Origin: Bacillota bacterium
GTDB lineage: Bacteria; Bacillota; Negativicutes; Sporomusales; UBA7701
Reading direction: 5' to 3'
Length of the DNA: 8,567 nucleotides
Assembly: GCA_023415075.1 (NCBI GenBank)
Contig: JAEZLU010000196.1
Coordinates: 1-8,567, forward strand
A program made the position numbers and the translations under genes. Below are positions 1-5,395 of the stretch, piece by piece. Every line of letters begins with the position of its first letter. Positions within the stretch are counted from its first letter, which is position 1. The notes under the pieces were generated by a model. That model ran no database searches. It was given only the letters and a program-made list of their open reading frames with translations, and was not told where the DNA came from.

Positions 1-117
1 TCCGGTGGCGATAGCTGTGGGGTTCCACCCGTTCCCATACCGAACACGGCAGTTAAGCCCACATACGCCGAAAGTACTTGGCTGGAAACGGCCCGGGAGG
101 ATAGGTAGTCGCCGGTT
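1..117 (+). rRNA. rrf: 5S ribosomal RNA
   Basis: This is 5S rRNA of the large ribosomal subunit. The conserved core CCGAACACGGCAGTTAAG lies at 41-58, and the 5' end (2-9) pairs with 108-115 to form helix I. The likely mature span is about 2-117, so the gene is complete or nearly so at the window edge. It begins about one base into the window, so the 16S and 23S genes should lie just upstream. tRNA-Asn starts only a few bases downstream, which indicates that the tRNA array is the distal part of an rRNA operon. The exact ends are uncertain by one or two bases. Confidence 0.95.
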
Positions 118-121
118 TGAT

Positions 122-196
122 TCCTCGATAGCTCAATGGTAGAGCACGCGGCTGTTAACCGCGGGGTTGTAAGTTCGAGTCTTACTCGAGGAGCCA
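122..196 (+). tRNA. tRNA-Asn (GTT)
   Basis: A complete cloverleaf with acceptor arms at 122-128 and 186-192, discriminator G193 and an encoded CCA at 194-196. The anticodon GTT at 154-156 reads asparagine codons. It is the first tRNA after the 5S gene, about five bases from the 5S 3' end, so it must be released from the rRNA operon transcript by processing. Confidence 0.97.
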
Positions 197-199
197 CAT

Positions 200-275
200 C
201 GCGGGATGGAGCAGCTGGCAGCTCGTCGGGCTCATAACCCGAAGGTCGCAGGTTCAAATCCTGCTCCCGCAACCA
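200..275 (+). tRNA. Initiator tRNA-fMet (CAT)
   Basis: The anticodon is CAT at 233-235. Two initiator hallmarks mark it as tRNA-fMet rather than elongator Met. The first acceptor position is a C1-A72 mismatch (C200 against A271). The anticodon stem carries three consecutive G-C pairs (GGG before the loop, CCC after it). CCA is encoded at 273-275. It lies three bases after tRNA-Asn. Confidence 0.96.
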
Positions 276-283
276 CAAAATGC

Positions 284-315
284 AAATGCCAAACGAGGAA
301 ACTCGCTTGGCATTT
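284..315 (+). other. Hairpin in tRNA spacer between fMet and Val
   Basis: The 5' arm AAATGCCAAACGAG (284-297) pairs with CTCGCTTGGCATTT (302-315) across a four-base GAAA loop, with a single A-C mismatch. It resembles a factor-independent terminator hairpin but lacks a real U-run (the following bases are CTAATCTAAAA). It could be a weak or partial terminator that lowers readthrough from the rRNA operon, or an RNase processing site between tRNA precursors. The structure is visible in the sequence; its role is inferred. Confidence 0.5.
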
Positions 316-327
316 CTAATCTAAAAC

Positions 328-403
<76 letters not shown>

Positions 404-422
404 TGGTACACATGCCAACCAC

Positions 423-499
423 GGCCCCGTGGTGTAGTGGTCTAACATGCCGCCCTGTCACGGCGGAGATCGTCGGTTCAAATCCGATCGGGGTCGCCA
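423..499 (+). tRNA. tRNA-Asp (GTC)
   Basis: Acceptor arms at 423-429 and 489-495, discriminator G496 and encoded CCA at 497-499. The anticodon stem CCGCC/GGCGG encloses anticodon GTC at 457-459, which reads aspartate codons. It follows tRNA-Val after a 19-base spacer. Confidence 0.97.
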
Positions 500-507
500 T
501 TTATAGC

Positions 508-593
508 GGAGGGGTTCCCGAGTGGCTAAAGGGAGCAGACTGTAAATCTGCCGGCTATCGCCTTCGGTGGTTCGAATCCACCCCCCTCCACCA
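508..593 (+). tRNA. tRNA-Tyr (GTA)
   Basis: A class II tRNA of 86 bases with a long variable arm (about 552-566). Acceptor arms lie at 508-514 and 583-589, with discriminator A590 and CCA at 591-593. The anticodon stem GCAGA/TCTGC encloses GTA at 542-544. Its CCA end is only seven bases from the start of the RNase P RNA P1 helix, leaving essentially no room for an independent rnpB promoter between them. Confidence 0.97.
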
Positions 594-600
594 ATAAGTC

Positions 601-960
601 CAACCTTCCTCCAGAACGGGAAATTGCGGTATGAAAATACTGAGGAAAGTCCAGACTGCCACGGCCTGTGACGGCCGTAAAGTTCGTGCCCGCCGCAAGG
701 CGGGGCAGGGCCAACGTCCTGACGACGGCCAAATCGACTCTCGTAGCCGAAAGTAGCCATAAAGTGCACAGAAAGTGGGTAGACTGGCGACGGTCTAGTG
801 AAAAGCGGTAAACTCCACGAGGCAGAAACCCAAATTATGGTAGGGGAACCCCGGTTAGGGAAACGGAACCGAGCAGGGGAACACCAAGGTACGTCGTGCC
901 TGGTGTTAGATAAATGATTTCCTAGAACAGAAACTGGCTTACGGTTCTTGAGGAAGGTTG
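601..960 (+). ncRNA. rnpB: RNase P RNA
   Basis: This is the catalytic RNA of RNase P, which removes 5' leaders from tRNA precursors. The ends form an 11-bp P1 helix (601-611 with 950-960). Conserved region I, GAGGAAAGTCC, is at 642-652, and conserved region V, AACAGAAACTGGCTTA, is at 926-941; together they form the P4 core. The GGTAAACTCCAC segment follows the P10-P12 region. The L15 loop motif with GGT at 839-841 is the site that pairs with tRNA CCA. A P18-type stem AACACCA/TGGTGTT is at 880-886 and 901-907. The roughly 360-base length is normal. The GAAACCCAAAT...GGTAGGGGAACC segment resembles Gram-positive RNase P RNAs, but I did not fold it fully, so A- or B-type is not assigned. It is flanked at 7 and 12 bases by tRNA-Tyr and tRNA-Arg. 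Confidence 0.95.
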
Positions 961-972
961 TTCAATATATGC

Positions 973-1049
973 GAGTCCGTAGCTCAGCTGGATAGAGCAT
1001 TTGACTACGAATCAAAAGGCCGCAGGTTCGAATCCTGCCGGGCTCGCCA
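973..1049 (+). tRNA. tRNA-Arg (ACG)
   Basis: Acceptor arm GAGTCCG (973-979) pairs with CGGGCTC (1039-1045), with one T-G pair; the discriminator is G1046 and CCA is at 1047-1049. The anticodon stem TTTGA/TCAAA encloses ACG at 1007-1009. This is the arginine tRNA whose A34 is normally deaminated to inosine by TadA. It starts 12 bases after the rnpB 3' end, so separating the two RNAs requires processing of the spacer. Confidence 0.96.
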
Positions 1050-1052
1050 AAT

Positions 1053-1128
1053 GCTGATGTAGCTCAGTCGGTAGAGCGTATCCTTGGTAAGGATAAGGTC
1101 AGCGGTTCAATCCCGGTCATCAGCTCCA
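1053..1128 (+). tRNA. tRNA-Thr (GGT)
   Basis: Acceptor arms GCTGATG (1053-1059) and CATCAGC (1118-1124), discriminator T1125 and CCA at 1126-1128. The anticodon GGT at 1086-1088 reads threonine codons. The T-arm has an unusual G1102-G1116 mismatch at the second stem pair, where a C-G pair is expected. It is the last tRNA of the array, three bases after tRNA-Arg. It is most likely functional but worth checking. Confidence 0.94.
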
Positions 1129-1135
1129 GATTTTC

Positions 1136-1159
1136 AAAAAGCCCCGGATTGCCGGGCTT
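1136..1159 (-). terminator. Second terminator for the eamA transcript
   Basis: A GC-rich hairpin: AAGCCC (1139-1144) pairs with GGGCTT (1154-1159), extended by GG/CC around an ATTG loop with one bulged C. Read on the minus strand it is followed directly by TTTTT (1136-1140), a good factor-independent terminator for the minus-strand transporter gene. On the + strand the trailing bases are only TTATA, so it works less well for the tRNA array. Confidence 0.55.
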
Positions 1160-1180
1160 ATAGGTATTGGGGATTGTCGA

Positions 1181-1219
1181 AAACGGAGCCAGGCTGATTT
1201 GCCTGGCTCCGTTTGTTTT
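1181..1219 (+). terminator. Strong terminator of the rRNA/tRNA/rnpB array
   Basis: A perfect 14-bp stem: AAACGGAGCCAGGC (1181-1194) pairs with GCCTGGCTCCGTTT (1201-1214) across a six-base loop. The + strand trailer TTTGTTTT (1212-1219) is a classic U-run. It lies between the convergent tRNA array and the transporter gene, whose stop codon is ten bases away. On the minus strand it has a four-T tail, so it probably serves both directions. Confidence 0.9.
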
Positions 1220-1228
1220 AAGTCTTAG

Positions 1229-2170
1229 TTATGCTTCTTCGCTTAAGGAAGTGCGCTCTGCAACAGGCGCTTCCCGTTTAACCTGGTGCTTGACGCTGAA
1301 GATGCCGAAGACGCTGACGACAACCAATGACGCTCCCAACAAGGTCCAGACGCTGATCGGTTCGCTCAGCAGCAGCCAGCCAAGAGTGAGCGCCAATACC
1401 GGATTTACATAGGCGTAAGTCATAACGATATTGATCGGCAGAAGCCGCAAGGCAAAAACATACGATGTAAACGCAAAAATCGATCCGAAGATCACCAAGT
1501 ATCCCCATGCAAGCCAGGCCGCCCCCGTGGGCTGCGGCAAGGGTTCCCCGAGTGCCAAAGAAACAAGCGAAAAACCGAAAAAGGCAGCCAGATGATGATA
1601 ACCGGACATCACCTGAGGGGCAAGGTTTACCGGCCGCCTGCTCTGGCAAACCGAACCCAATGACCAGCAAACGGAAGACAATAGTAAGGATATCACGGCG
1701 AGAGTGTCATTGGAAGAACCGCCACCCATAGAGGGTACACTGAGCACGGCGACGCCCGAGAAACCGACAAGCAGCGAAAAGACCAGGAGAGCGGACGGGG
1801 CCTTCTTGTAGAAGAATAGTTCGATTATCGTGGCCCAAATCGGCGCCGAAGAAACGATCAGGCAGGAGAAGCCCGAGCCGACGTATTGCTCGGCCCACAG
1901 CACGAGCCCGTTTCCTCCCAGCCATAATAAATTTCCTACCGCAACCAGGGACATAATCTCCTGACGGGTAGGTATCATCCGCTGTTTTTGAATCCAGGCG
2001 ATCGTCAGCAGAATAAGGGCGGCGACTATCACACGCAAAGCGCCAAAGGCAAAGGGAGGAAAGCCGTTTGCGGCGTCAACGCCGACTCTCATCGCCAGAT
2101 AAGTAGTGCTCCATACGGTGTAGACAACAACTAAATGCAGGAGGCCTTTTCTTGATAAATGTTCGCCCAT
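1229..2170 (-). CDS. EamA/DMT-family transporter (probable metabolite exporter)
   Basis: A 313-residue inner-membrane protein of the drug/metabolite transporter superfamily, length normal for the family. About ten hydrophobic helices are visible (roughly 11-27, 40-60, 74-92, 99-119, 129-146, 156-174, 188-206, 220-241, 247-268, 274-293), arranged as two EamA repeats (about 12-145 and 157-292). The second repeat ends with the family pattern TYAYVNPVLALTLGWLLL then SEP (251-271). The overall look is that of YedA-like exporters. The cytoplasmic C-tail (294-313) is charged. The ATG start is supported by GGAG at 2176-2179 with five-base spacing. It is transcribed alone, towards the tRNA array, from a candidate promoter near 2202-2230 and ends at paired terminators. 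The substrate is unknown; family members export amino acids or other small metabolites. Confidence 0.9.
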   Translation of the reverse strand: MGEHLSRKGLLHLVVVYTVWSTTYLAMRVGVDAANGFPPFAFGALRVIVAALILLTIAWIQKQRMIPTRQEIMSLVAVGNLLWLGGNGLVLWAEQYVGSGFSCLIVSSAPIWATIIELFFYKKAPSALLVFSLLVGFSGVAVLSVPSMGGGSSNDTLAVISLLLSSVCWSLGSVCQSRRPVNLAPQVMSGYHHLAAFFGFSLVSLALGEPLPQPTGAAWLAWGYLVIFGSIFAFTSYVFALRLLPINIVMTYAYVNPVLALTLGWLLLSEPISVWTLLGASLVVVSVFGIFSVKHQVKREAPVAERTSLSEEA

Positions 2171-2201
2171 TTTATCTCCAGGTTTTAAAAGTAATGGTAT
2201 T

Positions 2202-2230
2202 ATTCTATACCTATATTAATCTTGGTGCAA
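2202..2230 (-). promoter_or_regulatory. Candidate sigma-70-type promoter for the transporter gene
   Basis: On the minus strand TTGCAC (2225-2230) and TAGAAT (2202-2207) are separated by 17 bases, in an AT-rich stretch some 30 bases before the start codon. The -10 matches consensus at five of six positions; the -35 is weak. It is a proposal from pattern alone. Confidence 0.4.
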
Positions 2231-2257
2231 CCTGCATTTCAGCTTTGTAGTATCAAA

Positions 2258-2278
2258 GGTCCGCGGAAATCGCGGGCC
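2258..2278. other. Short GC-rich hairpin in the intergenic region
   Basis: GGTCCGCG (2258-2265) pairs with CGCGGGCC (2271-2278), including one T-G pair, across a five-base loop. There is no convincing T-run on either side. It lies upstream of the transporter promoter and could be the end of a longer terminator region for the upstream regulator gene, or an operator-like element. I cannot assign a role. Confidence 0.3.
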
Positions 2279-2334
2279 ATTTAGATTATGCGGTGTCGTC
2301 CGCCAAACCTGGAAAAAAACGACGAAATGTATAC

Positions 2335-2367
2335 AAAGGGACAGGCTATATGGCCTGCCCCTTTTTT
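2335..2367. terminator. Terminator after the sigma-54 regulator gene
   Basis: AAAGGGACAGGC (2335-2346) pairs with GCCTGCCCCTTT (2353-2364) with one A-C mismatch and a TATATG loop. The T-run is best on the + strand (TTTTTT, 2362-2367), while the minus strand has only TTTG. No + strand gene ends here, so it most likely acts as a two-way terminator ending the minus-strand regulator transcript 15 bases after its stop codon. It separates that gene from the transporter. Confidence 0.7.
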
Positions 2368-2381
2368 GCAGTTGACGATTA

Positions 2382-4064
2382 TTACTCTTTAACGAGCTGA
2401 TAGTGCTTTATTTTGTAATAAAGAGCCCCGAGCGAGATGTTTAGCTGACGGGCAGCAGCTTTCTTGCCGGCGGTCGACCAGCCAAAGGTTTTGAGGGCTC
2501 GGCCGAGCATCTGTTTTTCCAGTTCAGGCAGCGGCATGATCTGGTCGCCTTCAGGCCGCTCTTCGGCCGTGGCTGCGTTGAAGAGAAAACGGAAACTGCC
2601 GGGGTGAAGGACGTCGCCGTCGCAAATCATGATTGCCCTGGTGATTACATTCTGCAGTTCCCGGACATTCCCCGGCCAGGAGTGGGCTCTCAGGGTATCG
2701 AGGCCAGCCTCGCTGATCTGCAGGAGGGGCCGGCCGGTTTCCCGGCAAACTTTGCGGAGAATATGGCCGACCAGCAGCGGCAGGTCGTCCTTGCGTTCGC
2801 GCAGCGGCGGCAGAGTTATGGTTATGACCTGTAGCCTGTAGTAAAGGTCGTCTCGGAATAAGCCTTTGCTGACCAGGACCGGCAAATTTTTGTTGGTAGC
2901 GGCGATGATTTTCACATTGATCGCCATCCGCTTGTTGCTGCCCACCCGCTCGATTTCTTTTTCTTGCAGTACCCGCAGCAGCTTGGCCTGGGTGGCGAAG
3001 TTCAGGTCGCCGATTTCGTCAAGGAAAAGGGTGCCGCCGTTGGCCAGCTCGAACTTACCGGCTTTGGCCTTGTGCGCCCCGGTGAAGGCGCCTTTTTCAT
3101 GGCCGAAAAGCTCGCTTTCCAGCAGCGCATCCGGGATGGAGGCACAGTTGACGGTGATGAAGGGCTTGTTCCAGCGGGGACTGGTGTGATGAATGGCGTT
3201 GGCGAGAATCTCCTTACCTGTGCCGCTTTCGCCGGTTATGAGAACTGTCGAGTCGTTCTTGGCCGCCCGCTTACCTAGATTTATCGCCTCCAGCACCTTC
3301 TTGTTGGCGCCGATCATATCGGTGAAGGTATATTTATTGGCGTTCAGCTCCTGGCTGAGGGATTCGATAAGCGCTTTGCTTGTGCGCAATTCTTCCGAAA
3401 GGCGGATGATATCGGTGACTTCCTGGAAGGCGACGACGGCGCCGCGTAGCTTACCGTTGATGAAAATAGGCGCGCCGTTGGATATGACGTCGGCGCAGGA
3501 GCCGACCGACTGGTTGCGCACACCGGTGGCGGCGCTGGCGGTTTTGAGGACGCGGGCGGCCGAGCCGTCGGGAGAAACCATGAACACGTTACTACCGATG
3601 CGCTCGGAGGGATGGACGCCGGTTATGGTCGAAAAAGCCGGATTGACATACTCGATGGTACCGCTCTCGTCCATGACCTGGATTCCCTCGGTTACGGAGT
3701 TCAACGCGCTGAGGAACTTGATTCTCTGTTCTTCGCTGCGGGTGAACTTATCCGCGAATAACTGCAGCAGGCTGCATAAGGCCTGGGTGGTGCGGGCGCC
3801 GATGAGTTCGAAGTCGGCCGCCGGCCGGCCGGCCGGAAGCTGCGCCGGCTGCAGAAAGCTGAACACGATGGCCGGAGCCCGTTCGGCCAGTTCTTCCCAT
3901 GATGTAACCAAAAGCGACCGCTGCTGGCCGAAACGCCGGCCGATATTTTGTTCCGGTGTCACCGCTAACACGGCGCTGACATGCAGTTCGTTCTGGGCGG
4001 TCAATAAATCGAGCAGCATGCGGCATTGCTGCTCGGAACCGACAATACCAGCCTCTAAAGCCAT
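2382..4064 (-). CDS. Sigma-54-dependent transcriptional activator with PAS domain
   Basis: A 560-residue enhancer-binding protein that would use ATP to open promoters bound by RNA polymerase with sigma-54. Residues 1 to about 100 are a variable sensory region starting GIVGSEQQC, which looks like a degenerate Rossmann beta-alpha-beta unit. Residues about 113-222 are a PAS domain (GIQVMDESGTIEYVNPAF, then TGVHPSERIG). The AAA+ domain covers about 245-480: Walker A GESGTGKE (278-285), the sigma-54 contact loop GAFTGA (325-330), Walker B TLFLDE (345-350), sensor I AATN (388-391), FRDDLYYRL with arginine fingers (403-411) and WPGNVREL (463-470). A Fis-type helix-turn-helix occupies about 523-557. 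All key residues are present, so it should be active. The ATG start has AGGAGGG at 4070-4076 with five-base spacing. No receiver domain is present, so it probably senses a ligand directly. It is divergent from asd and a plausible regulator of that operon; the signal is unknown. Confidence 0.93.
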   Translation of the reverse strand: MALEAGIVGSEQQCRMLLDLLTAQNELHVSAVLAVTPEQNIGRRFGQQRSLLVTSWEELAERAPAIVFSFLQPAQLPAGRPAADFELIGARTTQALCSLLQLFADKFTRSEEQRIKFLSALNSVTEGIQVMDESGTIEYVNPAFSTITGVHPSERIGSNVFMVSPDGSAARVLKTASAATGVRNQSVGSCADVISNGAPIFINGKLRGAVVAFQEVTDIIRLSEELRTSKALIESLSQELNANKYTFTDMIGANKKVLEAINLGKRAAKNDSTVLITGESGTGKEILANAIHHTSPRWNKPFITVNCASIPDALLESELFGHEKGAFTGAHKAKAGKFELANGGTLFLDEIGDLNFATQAKLLRVLQEKEIERVGSNKRMAINVKIIAATNKNLPVLVSKGLFRDDLYYRLQVITITLPPLRERKDDLPLLVGHILRKVCRETGRPLLQISEAGLDTLRAHSWPGNVRELQNVITRAIMICDGDVLHPGSFRFLFNAATAEERPEGDQIMPLPELEKQMLGRALKTFGWSTAGKKAAARQLNISLGALYYKIKHYQLVKE

Positions 4065-4094
4065 AATATCCCTCCTGCAAAAACCTGGCGCTTC

Positions 4095-4216
4095 TAGAAT
4101 TTGCCGTCAACGCCGCTAATTCCTTTTTTTAAAAACTAGAATTCACCCGAATGGCGGAATACCTGCTTGTGTGGGTAATGCTTTCAATTTTTAGAATTCA
4201 TGGCGATGGCCGTCAA
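4095..4216 (+). repeat. Direct repeats in the divergent control region
   Basis: TAGAATT occurs three times in the same orientation at 4095-4101, 4137-4143 and 4192-4198 (spacing 42 and 55 bases). A second word, GCCGTCAA, occurs at 4103-4110 and 4209-4216, each time downstream of a TAGAATT copy. Their concentration in the regulator-asd gap suggests operator or enhancer sites for a DNA-binding protein. TAGAAT also resembles a -10 box, so some copies may be promoter elements. Confidence 0.4.
4152..4167 (+). promoter_or_regulatory. Weak candidate sigma-54 (-24/-12) promoter for the asd operon
   Basis: TGGCGGAATACCTGCT has the invariant GG and GC dinucleotides exactly ten bases apart (4153-4154 and 4165-4166), as sigma-54 promoters require. 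Compared with TGGCAYRNNNNTTGCW it misses three conserved positions. It points towards asd and lies next to a gene for a sigma-54 activator, which raises the prior. Chance matches of this quality do occur, so confidence is low. Confidence 0.3.
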
Positions 4217-4266
4217 GAACCTGATCCCGCCTAGATCGGGAACTTCGGGGGTTGGTACGATTTGTG

Positions 4267-4278
4267 CTTAATATTAAG
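4267..4278. other. Perfect 12-bp AT palindrome CTTAATATTAAG
   Basis: A perfect inverted repeat with no spacer, located 80 bases before the asd start. It could be a dimeric repressor operator, or part of a promoter -10 region (TAATAT lies inside it), though no good -35 is at the right distance. Function unknown. Confidence 0.35.
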
Positions 4279-4310
4279 GTTGGAGAATGCAATAGCGAAA
4301 CAGCCTTGCG

Positions 4311-4339
4311 CTGGGGGGAGGCATTCGTCCCCTTGCCAG
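4311..4339 (+). promoter_or_regulatory. Stable leader hairpin just upstream of the asd ribosome binding site
   Basis: CTGGGGGGA (4311-4319) pairs with TCCCC (4328-4332) and CCAG (4336-4339), leaving a three-base TTG bulge and an eight-base loop. It ends six bases before AGGAGG. A competing pairing is GAATGC (4285-4290) with GCATTC (4321-4326), which would disrupt it. This arrangement could support leader-mediated control of asd, but there is no T-run terminator, and I do not recognise a lysine riboswitch or T-box here. Confidence 0.35.
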
Positions 4340-4345
4340 GCACAG

Positions 4346-4351
4346 AGGAGG
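4346..4351 (+). promoter_or_regulatory. Ribosome binding site that decides the asd start
   Basis: AGGAGG at 4346-4351 is six bases before GTG 4358 but directly abuts ATG 4352 (zero spacing). The GTG is therefore the better start, and the farther upstream TTG at 4262 has no such site. Confidence 0.75.
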
Positions 4352-4357
4352 ATGCAA

Positions 4358-5383
4358 GTGGAAAAGTATAATGTCGCCATCCTAGGGGCGACAGGCGCGG
4401 TAGGAACAGAACTGCTCGAGGTCCTGGCCAAAAGAAACTTTCCTATCGGCAAGCTGCGGCTGCTGGCTCTGGAAGTAGGCACCCCGATCACTTTCAGGGG
4501 GCAGGAGTATTTGGTGGAAGAAGCGACCCCGGAGGCCTTCCGCGATATTCAGGTGGCCTTCTTCGCCGGCGGCGCGATAAGCAAGGTCATGGCGCCGGAA
4601 GCGGTCAAGGCAGGGGCAGTGGTCATCGACAACAGCAGCACCTTCCGGCTTGACCCCAACGTACCGCTCATTGTGCCGGAAGTCAATCTGGATGATCTTG
4701 CTAAGCACAACGGCATCATCGCCAATCCCAATTGTTCAACCATCATAATGGTGCTGGCCATCAACCCTATTCACCAAAAAGCCAGTCTCAAGAGGGTGGT
4801 TGTCTCGACCTGCCAGGCTGTCTCAGGCGCCGGCAAGGCGGCCCTCGACGAGCTTAATGCCCAGCTTAAGGATCTGTTGGACGGGCGTCAGCCTAAGGCC
4901 GAAATTTTGCCGGTGGCCTCAATGGAAAAACATTATCAGATCGCCTTTAATCTCATACCCCAGATTGACGTCTTCGCCGACGACGGCTATACCAAGGAAG
5001 AAATGAAGCTTATCCTGGAAACCCGGAAAATCATGCGCCTGCCGGATCTGCCGATTACCGCCACCACGGTGCGGGCGCCGATGCTTCGCAGCCACTCAGA
5101 GTTCATTAACCTTGAAATGGAACATAAACTCACAGTGGAGGGCGCCCAACAGGCATTGGCCGCGGCTCCCGGTATAGCCCTGATGGATGACCCGAGCGGC
5201 CAGGTATATCCGATGCCGGCTTTTACCGCCGGTCGGGACGAAGTATTTGTCGGCCGTATCCGCGAAGACAGCACGGTACAGTACGGGCTCAATATGTGGG
5301 TGGTCGGCGATCAGATCCGCAAGGGAGCAGCCCTGAACGCCATCCAGATCGCTGAGCAACTGATCGCCCAGCGCCTGCTCTAG
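4358..5383 (+). CDS. asd: Aspartate-semialdehyde dehydrogenase
   Basis: Reduces L-aspartyl-4-phosphate to L-aspartate-4-semialdehyde with NADPH, the shared second step to lysine/diaminopimelate, threonine and methionine, in the cytoplasm. From the GTG start the protein is 341 residues, the usual length. It opens MEKYNVAILGATGAVG, with the NADP-binding glycine motif GATGAVG at 10-16. The catalytic cysteine is C126 in NPNCST, preceded by DNSSTFR (91-97). The substrate/catalytic segment VRAPMLRSHSE gives R239 and the catalytic H246. The C-terminal helix pattern NMWVVGDQIRKGAALNAIQ (312-330) is typical. The open frame extends upstream to 4262, but the added residues have no family likeness and the ribosome binding site favours 4358. 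It is the first gene of the operon; its TAG stop overlaps the next gene's ribosome binding site. Confidence 0.96.
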   Translation: MEKYNVAILGATGAVGTELLEVLAKRNFPIGKLRLLALEVGTPITFRGQEYLVEEATPEAFRDIQVAFFAGGAISKVMAPEAVKAGAVVIDNSSTFRLDPNVPLIVPEVNLDDLAKHNGIIANPNCSTIIMVLAINPIHQKASLKRVVVSTCQAVSGAGKAALDELNAQLKDLLDGRQPKAEILPVASMEKHYQIAFNLIPQIDVFADDGYTKEEMKLILETRKIMRLPDLPITATTVRAPMLRSHSEFINLEMEHKLTVEGAQQALAAAPGIALMDDPSGQVYPMPAFTAGRDEVFVGRIREDSTVQYGLNMWVVGDQIRKGAALNAIQIAEQLIAQRLL

Positions 5384-5395
5384 GAGGGAATATCC

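Noticed and set aside
458..769. Minus-strand open frame of 103 codons across tRNA-Tyr and rnpB, containing GGWIRTTEGDSRQIYSLL
   Set aside because: This is the antisense of tRNA-Tyr, a well-known spurious protein in automated annotations. The region is fully explained by tRNA-Asp, tRNA-Tyr and RNase P RNA.
4082..4110. Minus-strand -35 TTGACG (4105-4110) as a promoter for the activator gene
   Set aside because: No acceptable -10 hexamer lies 16-18 bases downstream on the minus strand.
3193..4119. 308-codon + strand open frame opposite the sigma-54 activator
   Set aside because: The opposite strand encodes a complete activator with all catalytic motifs, while this frame has low-complexity composition and no family likeness.
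4252..4274. Sigma-70 promoter TTGGTA with TAATAT before asd
   Set aside because: The spacing between the two hexamers is only 11 bases, too short for a normal promoter.
4065..4357. Lysine riboswitch or T-box upstream of asd
   Set aside because: I looked for the T-box AGGGTGGNACCGCG motif and a lysine riboswitch-like core and saw neither. There is also no terminator with a T-run.
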